Source: JBGAPH01 sp046349955 (lineage in GTDB: Bacteria > Planctomycetota > Planctomycetia > Pirellulales > JBGAPH01). Taken from it: a DNA stretch of 64,000 nt. Shown here piece after piece: positions 8,236 to 16,540 of this stretch. The position numbers were made by a program, and so were the translations under genes. The stretch lies in NCBI GenBank assembly GCA_046349955.1, contig JAXMBI010000001.1, forward strand, positions 377,302-441,301. Reading direction: 5' to 3'. The notes under the pieces were generated by a model. That model was not told the DNA's origin. It did no database searches and saw only the letters and a program-made list of their open reading frames with translations. Position 1 is the stretch's first letter; each line of letters opens with the position of its first letter.

Positions 8236-11107
8236 GAGGCGCGCTCCTCGAGGGCGACCGAGCGAGCAGCCGAGCAACGGCGGCCAACAGCGACTCGCGA
8301 TTCAGCTTGACCTGGTACTCGTCGAACCCGCTGGCCAGCGCCCGTTCGCGGTCGGCCGCGCCTTCGAGCGTGCTCAAGGCGAGCATCGGCAATGGCCGCC
8401 CGGCTAGCTTTTCGCGGGCGCGATGGGCGAAGTTCCAGCCGTCGAGCTCCGGCATCTCGAGATCGGAGATCACCAGGTCGAACGACCCCTGCTCGAGCGC
8501 CGCCAGTCCGGCCTGCCCATGATGCGCTTCGGTCACCCGGTGACCGGCTGCCTCGAGATAGCCGCGCACCAGCTCACGGAAGAAGCGCGTGTCCTCGACC
8601 AACAGGATGTGAGTGGAATCCGAGGGCGCCGCATTCGGCGTCGATGCGTTGGCGGCGAAGCCTGCCAAGAAGTCGAGGTCCACGAGGCGGGTCACCTGGC
8701 GATCGACCATCGCCGTCGTGACCGCGGCTGCTTGGCGCCCCTCTTCGGCCCGTTCGGCCTCGGCCGTGTCGAGCAACCGCGACACGAGCAGGCCCACCGG
8801 CGTAGGGGCATAGCGCGGCAGGAGTGCGAACGTTTCACGCGAGCGTTCTGCGGCAGGGGCGGCTTCGGTGAGGTCCCCCACGTGCAAGAGTTGCGTCGGC
8901 ACGCCGTCGATCGCGGCGAACGTGCGGCGGCCGAGTTGCTGCACGGCGGCCGGCTCGAGCCAGACGATGCGGCGAATCGAACGCAGCGGCACGGCAAACC
9001 GTTCGGCCGCGTGCTCGAGCAAGAGCACGCGCTCGCGCGGTTCGGCGGTCACGGGCGCCGCGATAGGCTCTGCGGCCGTCTCCAATTCGAGCCGCAACCC
9101 CGCCTGGCGGGCCAGGCCGTCGCAGTCGAGGATCAGGGCCACCTGGCCATCCCCCAGGATCGTAGCGCCGGAGTAGACGTCGAGCTGCCGCAGCCGTTCG
9201 TGCATCGGCTTGACGACGATCTCCTCGCTTTTTTCGACGGCGTCGACCGCCAAGGCATAGCGGCGGCCGCCGGCTTTGACGACGGCGCAGAGTGTGGACT
9301 GCGCAGGATCCAGAGACTGGCCGGGCGCCAGACCGAGCGTGGCGGCCAGATTTGCCACCGGCAGCAGCTTGCCGCGCAGCCGCAACACCGGCTGGCCGAG
9401 CGTGGCCTCGAGCCGCAGCCGCTTGTCGCCGGGACGCACGAGCACGAGCTGCTCGAGATCCTTCTGCGGCACCGCCAGCGTTTGCCCCCGGCAAGTGACG
9501 AGCAAGGCCGGAATGATCGCCAGCGTCAGCGGCAAACGCAGCCGGAACGTGGCCCCTTGGCCAGGAACCGACTCGATCTCCACCCGCCCGCCAATCTGCT
9601 GCAAGTTCGTGCGCACGACGTCCATGCCAACGCCGCGTCCCGAAAGATCGCTCACCTGCTTGGCCGTCGAAAAGCCTGGCAGCAGGATCAGCCCCAGCAA
9701 ATCCGAGTCGGCCAGGCGGTCGAGTTCGGCGGCAGTACGAATGCCTTGGCGGAGCGCGTGCTCGCGGACGCGGCGACGGTCGATGCCGCGGCCGTCGTCG
9801 GCGATCATGAGCGTGATCTCATCCCCTTGCTGCTCGGCCGCGAGTGTGAGCGTGCCGAGACGGGGCTTGCCGGCGCGCTCGCGCTCGTCGGGAGTTTCCA
9901 GGCCGTGGTCGCAGCAGTTGCGGACCAGGTGGACCAGCGGGTCGGACAGGGCGTCGAGGATCGTCTTGTCGAGTTCGACGTCCCCGCCCGCAAGCTCGAG
10001 ATGAATCTCCTTGCCAAGCTGCCGCCCCAGGTCGCGGACCAGCCGCGGGAACTTGGCGAACAGGTTGGCCACCGGCTGCATCCGCGTTTGCAGCACCGCC
10101 TCTTGAAACTCGGCCGTCACGGAGTGCAGCCGCGCGGCGGTCAGCCGCGGCAGCGGCTCCTGCGCTTCGACCGCGCGGCGGGTTTGGTTGCGCACGAGCA
10201 CGAGCTCGCCCGCGAGCGCCATCAGCCGGTCGACGAGCGCCACCGGAATGCGAATGCTCGTGGCCCGCTCCACAGACGTCGGCGGCTCGGGCGAACGCGA
10301 AGGCGGCTCGGCCTTGGCAACCGACGGAGCCGCCGCGACGCTCGCGGATGGAGTCGCCGCGACGGGGGCCGGCGCCGCCGCCCGCACAGGCGGGGCAGGA
10401 CGAGGCTCGAACGCATCGATCACCAGCCCCCAGGCGCCGAACTCATGAAGCAGTTGGTCGGTTGAGAGCGGCGTGGCGAGCCGCGCCGTGAATACCAGCG
10501 TGCCGGCGGGACCGGGGGCATCCAAGTCTCCCTCGGCCGCGAGCGCTCCGCCAGACACTTCGCCATGTCGCGCGAGCGCGGCCACGAGATCGGCAGGCGG
10601 CACGCCGTGCTGCGTCCAACATTTCCACAGGTCGATGCGAACTGCGTGCTCGCACGACGCCGCTGGGGCGGCCGGAGCATCCGGCGGGGGGGCGCTGGGC
10701 GCAACCGGCGCCGCCGGCAGCGGCTCCGGAGCGCCTGTGGCCAGCGATTCCAGCCGGGTCACGACGTCGCTCACGTCCCACTCGTCGCTCCGCTCGACGT
10801 CGTCGAGCAGCGCCGCGATCCGGTCGACCGCCGCCAGTAAGGCGTCGACCGCCGGCGCATTGCCCGCCAGGCGCTCGGTCGGCAGCCCTTCGAGCGCCGA
10901 CTCCGCAGCATGGGCCAGCCGCTCGATCGCCTTGCGGCCGAAGAAGCCGGCGCCCCCTTTGACCGAGTGCATCGCTCGCAGCAATCCCGCGCGGCGCTCG
11001 GCCAACTCTGCGGGCGCGCCGCGCTCGAGGTTCAACAGATGGTCGCACACGTTCGCCAGATGCTCGCGGGCTTCGGCCACGAACTCTGCCAGGGAGGGGC
11101 TGCTCAT
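8225..11107 (-). CDS. cheA: Hybrid chemotaxis histidine kinase CheA with C-terminal receiver
   Basis: A 960-residue kinase. An N-terminal Hpt domain carries the phospho-His in 'MHSVKGGAGFFG' (His47). After Pro/Ala-rich linkers come the dimerisation helices, the ATPase domain ('LVHLVRNCCDHGLE', 'IADDGRGID', 'GFSTAKQVSDLSGRGVGMDV'), two CheW-like regulatory domains, and a C-terminal receiver domain ('ILLVEDTRFFRELV', 'LVISDLEMPELDG'). A fused receiver usually serves as a phosphate sink or as the output when no separate CheY is present. The ATG at 11107 forms an ATGA overlap with the upstream gene's stop. The open frame further upstream is an artefact of that gene. Confidence 0.95.
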   Translation of the reverse strand: MSSPSLAEFVAEAREHLANVCDHLLNLERGAPAELAERRAGLLRAMHSVKGGAGFFGRKAIERLAHAAESALEGLPTERLAGNAPAVDALLAAVDRIAALLDDVERSDEWDVSDVVTRLESLATGAPEPLPAAPVAPSAPPPDAPAAPAASCEHAVRIDLWKCWTQHGVPPADLVAALARHGEVSGGALAAEGDLDAPGPAGTLVFTARLATPLSTDQLLHEFGAWGLVIDAFEPRPAPPVRAAAPAPVAATPSASVAAAPSVAKAEPPSRSPEPPTSVERATSIRIPVALVDRLMALAGELVLVRNQTRRAVEAQEPLPRLTAARLHSVTAEFQEAVLQTRMQPVANLFAKFPRLVRDLGRQLGKEIHLELAGGDVELDKTILDALSDPLVHLVRNCCDHGLETPDERERAGKPRLGTLTLAAEQQGDEITLMIADDGRGIDRRRVREHALRQGIRTAAELDRLADSDLLGLILLPGFSTAKQVSDLSGRGVGMDVVRTNLQQIGGRVEIESVPGQGATFRLRLPLTLAIIPALLVTCRGQTLAVPQKDLEQLVLVRPGDKRLRLEATLGQPVLRLRGKLLPVANLAATLGLAPGQSLDPAQSTLCAVVKAGGRRYALAVDAVEKSEEIVVKPMHERLRQLDVYSGATILGDGQVALILDCDGLARQAGLRLELETAAEPIAAPVTAEPRERVLLLEHAAERFAVPLRSIRRIVWLEPAAVQQLGRRTFAAIDGVPTQLLHVGDLTEAAPAAERSRETFALLPRYAPTPVGLLVSRLLDTAEAERAEEGRQAAAVTTAMVDRQVTRLVDLDFLAGFAANASTPNAAPSDSTHILLVEDTRFFRELVRGYLEAAGHRVTEAHHGQAGLAALEQGSFDLVISDLEMPELDGWNFAHRAREKLAGRPLPMLALSTLEGAADRERALASGFDEYQVKLNRESLLAAVARLLARSPSRSAPHAG

Positions 11108-11832
11108 GGCCGCGTCTCCCCCAGCCGCCAGGAACCTGCGAGGCCGGTCGCCACGAGCAATTGCGCGAGCGTGGCCGACGCGCCGGTGATCTCGAGGGCA
11201 AGTCCGGGCGATGTCTGCTGCGCCGTCCGTGCCGCGCGCACGAGCCACGCCAGGCCGGCTGGCTCGATATCTCGACACCCAGTTAGGTCGAGTCGCACGG
11301 CCGGGAGCGCCGCGTCGAACGCTGCCCGCACGCGGTCGGTGTGGGCCTCGGCCCAGGAGGCGCTTAGCGATTCCGGCACGAGGAATACGGCCGGCTCGGC
11401 AGCCGCGGCGCGTTCCGGCTGCGGCGCTCGCGGCGTCATGGCGACAGGCGGCGCTCCGCCGGCGGCGAGCTGGCTGATCCGCGCCGCGTTCGCTTGCCCC
11501 AGTTCGCGATCCGGCTCGGCGTCGAGCTGCGTAAGCTGTTGCAAGGCGTCGAGCCCGGCGAGCAACACGTCGACCGCGGCCGGCGTAATCGTCGTGCGGC
11601 CGTCGCGGGCGGCGACGAAGTAGTCTTCGATGGCGTGGGCCAAGGGAACCGCGGCGTCGAGGCCGACGATTTTGGCGGCCCCCTTGATCGAGTGGGCCGC
11701 GCGCATCAGCGGTTCGTACCACTGCGCGCGGCCGGCGTCCTGCTCGAGCTCGAGCAGTCCATCGGAGAGCGTCTTCATGTGCGCTTCCGCCTCGGCGCGA
11801 AACAACTCGAGTAGGGCGGAATCGCCGCTCAT
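11104..11832 (-). CDS. Hpt-STAS two-domain protein heading the chemosensory operon
   Basis: A 242-residue protein joining an N-terminal Hpt domain (phosphoacceptor His47 in 'AAHSIKGAAKIVG') to a C-terminal STAS-like domain (about 130-240, 'VRLDLTGCRDIEPAGLAWLV'). STAS domains act as phosphorylation-switched binding modules in anti-sigma antagonists and stressosomes, and Hpt domains carry His-Asp phosphorelay. The fusion could link the chemosensory array to a partner-switch output. It is the first gene of the operon, and its TGA overlaps the cheA ATG. The start at ATG 11832 is preferred over one five codons upstream. A role in the CheA pathway is inferred from the operon. Confidence 0.85.
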   Translation of the reverse strand: MSGDSALLELFRAEAEAHMKTLSDGLLELEQDAGRAQWYEPLMRAAHSIKGAAKIVGLDAAVPLAHAIEDYFVAARDGRTTITPAAVDVLLAGLDALQQLTQLDAEPDRELGQANAARISQLAAGGAPPVAMTPRAPQPERAAAAEPAVFLVPESLSASWAEAHTDRVRAAFDAALPAVRLDLTGCRDIEPAGLAWLVRAARTAQQTSPGLALEITGASATLAQLLVATGLAGSWRLGETRP

Positions 11833-12051
11833 GGGCTCTGCGAACAAACCGGGGGAGGGGGTTGCCAGTGATTAGGGTAATTCTACCTCCCCCCAGAGGG
11901 AACCGGCCGGGGGCGAAAGTGCGGCTTACGCCGGCTCTGCGGCCGCCGACTGGCGCCGGAAACCGGCCCATTCGCCTAGGCCCCGGCCCGCGCACTCGGT
12001 AGCTTGAAGGGGCTCGCCGCCGCCCGTCTCCGAGTCTTAGGGGTCAGCGCC

Positions 12052-13383
12052 ATGTTTCGCCGGTGCGCCGCGTTGTGCTTGCTGGTCCTCGTGCTCGCCC
12101 GCCCTACGCGGGCCGACGAGGTTTCTGCGTTCGATTTCGAGCAAAGCCCGCTTGGCGACCAGTGGACTGCGGTCGGTCGCGGAGTGCAGGCGTCGCTCCA
12201 GCCGGTTGCCGGCGAGGCGCCGGCCGACGGACCGCGGGGGACCGCCCTGGCGATCGCCGCTGCGGGCCCCGGCGGCGTCTTCACCCAGCCCGGCGTCGTG
12301 CCGGCCGACCTCTCGCGATTCGACCGCCTGGAATTCTGGGTCCATCGCTCCGAGGCCGAGGCCCGCACGCGGCCGCACATCGACATCGAAGCTCAGGCCG
12401 TAGGGGCCGACGGAGCCCGCTATTGGCGGCGCTTGCCGCTCGACCGGCCGGGCTGGCAACAGGTCTCGCTGCCGCTCAAGTGGTTTCGCTGGGGGCAGGG
12501 ACATTTGCCGGATTGGAAGCACGTCGATCGGCTGGGAATTCGGGTGCGTGGCGCGGCGGAACTGCAACTCGACGACCTGCGGCTCGTCGACGACGATCCA
12601 CAACGGAGCGCGGCGCTCGAGCCGGGCGACGTGATCGAGTTGGCGTTCGCTGGCAAGCAGGACGTGCATCGCAAAGACGGTCCCCATGCTGTCGTGGCCA
12701 GCGACGCGCCGGAACTCGACGCCGACCAATTGGCCGACCATCTCGAGAAGGTGGCCGCCAAGCTCGCAGCCGACCTGCCGGAGTTGAAGGAAGGCCCACC
12801 CGGGGTGTTGTTGGTCTTCGGCAAAGACGAAGACTACCGGCAGTTCACGCCGCGGCTCGGCGCGAAGCTGGGCGCCGAGGCGCCGCTGCCGAAGAGCGAC
12901 GGCTACACGCTCCACGGCGTGGCCACGGCCGCCTGGAACCCCCGCTACGGCACGCTCCGGCCGGTGTACACGCACGAGTTCGTGCATGCTTATCTGATCC
13001 CGCGGCTCGGGTTCGACAACCACGGCGATTGGCTGCACGAAGGGTTGGCCGCGCGCACGCAGCTGCATTTCCATCCGCAGCCGGGGTTCGACAAGATCGT
13101 GCGGGCGGGTCTGGCCAATCCGGCTGCACGTACGCCGCTGGCCGAGCTAGCAAGCGGCCGGCCGATTCCGGTGCAGCGCTACTGGCAGGCGGCGACGCTC
13201 GTCGACCTTCTGCTCGACTCGCCTCAGTATGCCCCGCGCCGCCCGGCGCTGATCGAGGCCCTCCGCAAGGCGGGCAGCGCCGACCTAGGGCCGCACCTGC
13301 AAGCGGCGCTCGCGACCGATTGGGCGGGGCTCGAGGCAGACTGGAAGCAGTGGTGCGAGCAGAAGTATGGGGAGAAGGGCTAG
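12052..13383 (+). CDS. Secreted protein with peptidase MA-like (HExxH) domain
   Basis: A 443-residue exported protein: signal peptide 'MFRRCAALCLLVLVLARPTRA', then a beta-rich domain resembling a carbohydrate-binding jelly roll (about 25-190, 'FDFEQSPLGDQW', 'LEFWVHRSEAEAR'), then a peptidase-like domain. The latter has the zinc signature 'HEFVHAYLIPRLG' (His307, Glu308, His311) and, about 20 residues on, 'DWLHEGLAAR', whose Glu fits a gluzincin third ligand. An AGGGG lies about nine bases before the ATG at 12052, which is chosen over a TTG 48 bases upstream. The likely location is periplasm or surface. The substrate is unknown, and peptidase activity is inferred from the motif only. Confidence 0.75.
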   Translation: MFRRCAALCLLVLVLARPTRADEVSAFDFEQSPLGDQWTAVGRGVQASLQPVAGEAPADGPRGTALAIAAAGPGGVFTQPGVVPADLSRFDRLEFWVHRSEAEARTRPHIDIEAQAVGADGARYWRRLPLDRPGWQQVSLPLKWFRWGQGHLPDWKHVDRLGIRVRGAAELQLDDLRLVDDDPQRSAALEPGDVIELAFAGKQDVHRKDGPHAVVASDAPELDADQLADHLEKVAAKLAADLPELKEGPPGVLLVFGKDEDYRQFTPRLGAKLGAEAPLPKSDGYTLHGVATAAWNPRYGTLRPVYTHEFVHAYLIPRLGFDNHGDWLHEGLAARTQLHFHPQPGFDKIVRAGLANPAARTPLAELASGRPIPVQRYWQAATLVDLLLDSPQYAPRRPALIEALRKAGSADLGPHLQAALATDWAGLEADWKQWCEQKYGEKG

Positions 13384-13467
13384 CTCGCTTGCGCGTCTGC
13401 CGGTGCGGCTGCCGCTCTGCTAAGATCGAGCGCTTTTCGGCCATTCCTCCCTGCCCCTACTTTGCCG

Positions 13468-14352
13468 ATGCCTCCGCTCGAACCTGTTCCTGCGCCGACC
13501 CATCGTGCCTGGCGGCGCGTCGCCATCGTGGGCGTCGGCCTGATCGGCGGCTCGATTGGGCTCGGCTTGCGAAAGCGCGGACTGGCCAAGGACGTGATCG
13601 GCGTCGGGCGCCGGCAGGCGTCTCTCGACGAAGCGCTGGCCGTCGGCGCGATCGATCGTGGGACGACCGAGCTAGCGATCGGCGTTCAGGGCGCCGAGTT
13701 GATTGTGGTCTGCGCGCCGGTAGGGCAGATCGCGCCGCTCGTCGAGCAACTCGCGCCGCATTGCGCGGCAGACGCCCTGATCACCGACGCTGGCAGCACA
13801 AAGGCCGAAATCGTGGAACGGCTCGAAGGTTCGCTGCCTAAGACGGCGCGCTTTGTCGGCAGCCATCCTTTGGCCGGCGGCGAGAAGGCCGGCCCGCAAT
13901 GGTCGGACGCTCAGTTGTTTGCCGGCCGGAAGACGATCGTCACACCGGGCCGCCGGTCTCAGCGCGCCGATCTCGAGGCGGTGGGCGGCCTGTGGCGTTC
14001 GCTGGGCGCCGAGGTGCTCGAACTGTCGCCGGCCGAGCACGATCGCCTGCTCGCGGCGAGCAGCCACTTGCCGCATCTGGTGGCGGCGGCGCTGGCCGCA
14101 GCGACGCCGGCCGAAGCGCTCGCGCTCGTGGCCCGCGGCTGGCTCGACACCACGCGGATCGCCGCAGGCGAGCCGGCCCTCTGGCAAGACATCTTCGCCG
14201 CCAACCGTGCGAACACATTGGCCGCCCTCGCCGACTTCCAGCAGACCTTGGCCGCATTTCGCCAGGCTTTGGAGGTTTCTGACGACGCGGAACTCGCGCG
14301 GTTGCTCGCCGAGGGCCAGCGAAAGCGCGAGGGCCTGTCCAACGGCGGTTAG
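13468..14352 (+). CDS. tyrA: Prephenate/arogenate dehydrogenase
   Basis: An NAD(P)-dependent dehydrogenase that oxidatively decarboxylates prephenate (or arogenate) in tyrosine synthesis. The 294-residue product starts its Rossmann domain with 'VAIVGVGLIGGSIGLGL', continues with 'ADALITDAGSTKAEIV' and 'VGSHPLAGGEKAGP', and has the helical C-terminal domain with 'SSHLPHLVAAALA'. All are diagnostic for the TyrA family, and the length is normal for a monofunctional enzyme without chorismate mutase or ACT domains. The ATG at 13468 is preferred to the TTG two codons earlier. A TAAGAT at 13421 could be a -10 box, but no -35 was seen. Confidence 0.93.
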   Translation: MPPLEPVPAPTHRAWRRVAIVGVGLIGGSIGLGLRKRGLAKDVIGVGRRQASLDEALAVGAIDRGTTELAIGVQGAELIVVCAPVGQIAPLVEQLAPHCAADALITDAGSTKAEIVERLEGSLPKTARFVGSHPLAGGEKAGPQWSDAQLFAGRKTIVTPGRRSQRADLEAVGGLWRSLGAEVLELSPAEHDRLLAASSHLPHLVAAALAAATPAEALALVARGWLDTTRIAAGEPALWQDIFAANRANTLAALADFQQTLAAFRQALEVSDDAELARLLAEGQRKREGLSNGG

Positions 14353-14463
14353 CTGGGCCCCTGCAACTGCTGCGAGGATTTGACTGGCGAAGCTAGGCCC
14401 CTTTAGCATGAGCCGAGGAGCGAAACCTCTTCCAAGTTTTTCTCGCGCGATAGGCGGGCGACC

Positions 14464-15177
14464 ATGGCCGACGAAGATCTCGACACCGCCGGGCTGGCCG
14501 CCTATTTGCATCTGCAAGCCGCGCAAGTCGGCAAGCTGGCCGACCGCGGCAAGCTGCCGGGGCGCAAGGTCGGCGGCCAATGGCGGTTCTCCCCCGGCGA
14601 GATTCACCACTGGCTCGAGGAGCGGATCGGAGTTTCGGCCGAGGAAGAGCTCTTGCAAATGGAGGGCGCTCTCGGCAAGCCGCCCGGCGGCGCCGAATTG
14701 GCGGAAATCTCCTTCGACGATTTGTTGCCGCTCGAAGCGATCGAAGTGCCCTTCGTCGCCCGCACGCGCAACTCGGTGATCTCGTCGATGGTCGAGGTCG
14801 CCGCCCGCACCGGCTGGCTATGGGATCCCGACAAGATGGCCGAAGCGGTGCGGCAACGCGAGGAAATGCACCCCACGGCGCTCGATTCGGGAGTAGCCCT
14901 CTTGCATCCCCGACGGCCGCTCCCTGGCATCCTGGGTCAGGCCTTCGTGGCGCTCGGCGTCTCGCAGCAGGGCATTCCCTTCGGCGGCGCGCGGTCGGCG
15001 ATGACCGATATTTATTTCCTGATCCTCTCGACCGACGACCGTGGCCATCTCCGGACCCTCGCGCGGCTCAGTCGACTGGTCGCCGACCTTGAGCTCGTGG
15101 CGGAGTTGCGAGCAGCCGAAGGGCCGGGCGCGGCGCTAGCCGCCATGCGTGAGGCGGAAGACCGGCTGAAGCACTAA
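14464..15177 (+). CDS. Helix-turn-helix / PTS EIIA(Ntr)-type fusion protein
   Basis: A 237-residue protein. Residues 1-55 look like an excisionase-type winged HTH ('LDTAGLAAYLHLQAAQVGKL', 'GQWRFSPGEIHHWLEERIG'). Residues about 85-235 look like a PTS fructose/nitrogen-regulatory EIIA domain ('REEMHPTALDSGVALLHPR', 'GGARSAMTDIYFLILSTDD'). The EIIA phospho-His is probably the one in 'ALLHPR', equivalent to 'AIPHGR' in PtsN. The combination suggests a regulator whose DNA binding or partner binding responds to phosphotransfer. No EI or HPr gene is in the window. It is followed 24 bases later by a membrane-protein gene. The domain calls are good; the function is inferred. Confidence 0.8.
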   Translation: MADEDLDTAGLAAYLHLQAAQVGKLADRGKLPGRKVGGQWRFSPGEIHHWLEERIGVSAEEELLQMEGALGKPPGGAELAEISFDDLLPLEAIEVPFVARTRNSVISSMVEVAARTGWLWDPDKMAEAVRQREEMHPTALDSGVALLHPRRPLPGILGQAFVALGVSQQGIPFGGARSAMTDIYFLILSTDDRGHLRTLARLSRLVADLELVAELRAAEGPGAALAAMREAEDRLKH

Positions 15178-15201
15178 CCGAGTCACTCGAGGAGCCGGGC
15201 G

Positions 15202-15735
15202 ATGCTGCAAGGATACTCGCTGAAATGGCTATTTGTGGCGGTCGCCGTAGTCGGGGCAAGTTGTTGGGCGCTGCGGAACGCCAGCTACAAGACGAACGGC
15301 TATTTGCTGCTCGGCGTGTTCGCGGTGCTAAGCGCCTCACTGGTGGGCGCCCTAGTTCGCGCAGGCGCGGCGCGGGCTTTTTGGATTGGCGCGGCGGTGA
15401 TCGGCTGGCTGTCGTTCCTCGTGAATGGCGGGCCCGCGCTCTCGCTGGCATCGAGAGTCGCCTTGCCCACGGACGAAGCAATTCACTTTTTGCACGCCCA
15501 TGCGTCGCGAACGCTGTCTCCCGAAGAGGCGGTGAATCAGGGCTGGTTTCCGGCGGATGCGTTCAGCGCGCCAATGCCGTCGCCGCGGGCGATTCAATTG
15601 CCGATGTTCGAGTACTTTCGCGACGCCGCGCATCATTTGACAACTCTTGTGGCGGCCGGGTTGGGCGGGCTGCTGGGCCGGTACTTCTATCGACTGAATA
15701 GGATCGCCGCGGAGTCGCCCCGTGCAACGACCTGA
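15202..15735 (+). CDS. Small membrane protein with planctomycete-type N-terminal helix
   Basis: A 177-residue product preceded by GAGGAG ten bases before the ATG. It opens with 'YSLKWLFVAVAVVGASCWAL', a membrane helix of the kind common at the N-terminus of planctomycete orphan proteins. Two further helices follow (about 33-72), then a soluble stretch with 'SRTLSPEEAVNQGWFPADAF', and a final helix ('LTTLVAAGLGGLLGRYF'). No family is recognised. Its stop overlaps the start of the next gene by 14 bases, so the two are probably co-expressed. Confidence 0.7.
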   Translation: MLQGYSLKWLFVAVAVVGASCWALRNASYKTNGYLLLGVFAVLSASLVGALVRAGAARAFWIGAAVIGWLSFLVNGGPALSLASRVALPTDEAIHFLHAHASRTLSPEEAVNQGWFPADAFSAPMPSPRAIQLPMFEYFRDAAHHLTTLVAAGLGGLLGRYFYRLNRIAAESPRATT

Positions 15736-16540
15736 CGCCGAATCCTCCCTAGTGCTCTGGATTGGTGAAGTCGGTTCGCCGGAATTCTCTCGCATCTACG
15801 ACGAACTCGCGTCGGTCGTCGCCGTCGAGGTGTGCGCTTCGCCGGCCGTTGCGCTTGGGCGCCTGGCCGCCTGTTCGGAGGAGCCCGTACTCCTCCTCGT
15901 TGCCCAACGGTTTCCGGATGAGTTTCCCGCAGCGGCGATCGAGCCTTTGCGGCGGCGCTTGCCGCTCACCCGTTGTCTTGCACTCGCCGGCCCTTGGTGC
16001 GAAGGCGAGCCGAGGTCGGGCCAGCCGCTCCCGGGCGCGATGCGTTTGTATTGGCATCAGTGGACGGCGCAGACCCTGCACGATCTGCGCAAGCTGCTGG
16101 CGGGCGAGATTGGGGTGTGGTCGTTGCCTGCCACCACATCGGAGGAGGACCGTCTGGCCGTGGGGTTGATGAAGGCTGAAGCCACGGGTCCGGCGGGGCT
16201 CGGCCCTGTCTGCATCGTGGCCCATGATCGCGAAGCAGCGGCGGCGCTTGCCGATCTGCTCGCCGCGGCCAAGGTCTCCAGCGTGTGGCGGAGGACGAGT
16301 TGTGCCGTTTCCGGCGTCACTGCAACCATTGTCGACCTGGCTCGCGGCGACGAGGAGGAATGGCGACTGCTGGCCGAGATCGCCTCCGCAGAAGCAGGCC
16401 CCGTGCTCGCACTCTTGGGTTTTCCCCGTCCGGAAGACGCCGAGCGGGCAGCGTGGCTCGGCGCCGCGAAGCTGCTCTCGAAGCCCCTCTGCGCCGCAGA
16501 CCTGCTGGCGGCGTTGCAGAACGCGATGTCCGCTACGTGA
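15722..16540 (+). CDS. Degenerate receiver-like (CheY-fold) protein
   Basis: A 272-residue product starting at GTG 15722, inside the preceding gene. The C-terminal ~115 residues have the alternating strand/helix pattern of a response-regulator receiver, ending in 'WLGAAKLLSKPLCAADLLAA', which matches the receiver pattern 'GA..yl.KP....L..al'. The aspartate expected as phosphoacceptor is not evident ('ATIVDLARGDEEEW' is the closest). The N-terminal half ('LVLWIGEVGSPEFSRIYDEL') may be a second degenerate copy. It probably acts as a phosphorylation-independent interaction module. It overlaps the convergent downstream gene by eight bases. Confidence 0.6.
   Translation: MQRPDAESSLVLWIGEVGSPEFSRIYDELASVVAVEVCASPAVALGRLAACSEEPVLLLVAQRFPDEFPAAAIEPLRRRLPLTRCLALAGPWCEGEPRSGQPLPGAMRLYWHQWTAQTLHDLRKLLAGEIGVWSLPATTSEEDRLAVGLMKAEATGPAGLGPVCIVAHDREAAAALADLLAAAKVSSVWRRTSCAVSGVTATIVDLARGDEEEWRLLAEIASAEAGPVLALLGFPRPEDAERAAWLGAAKLLSKPLCAADLLAALQNAMSAT

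Noticed and set aside
11108..11995. Extending cheA upstream to 11995
   Set aside because: The added codons are out of frame through the Hpt-STAS gene; the ATGA overlap at 11104-11107 gives a natural start.
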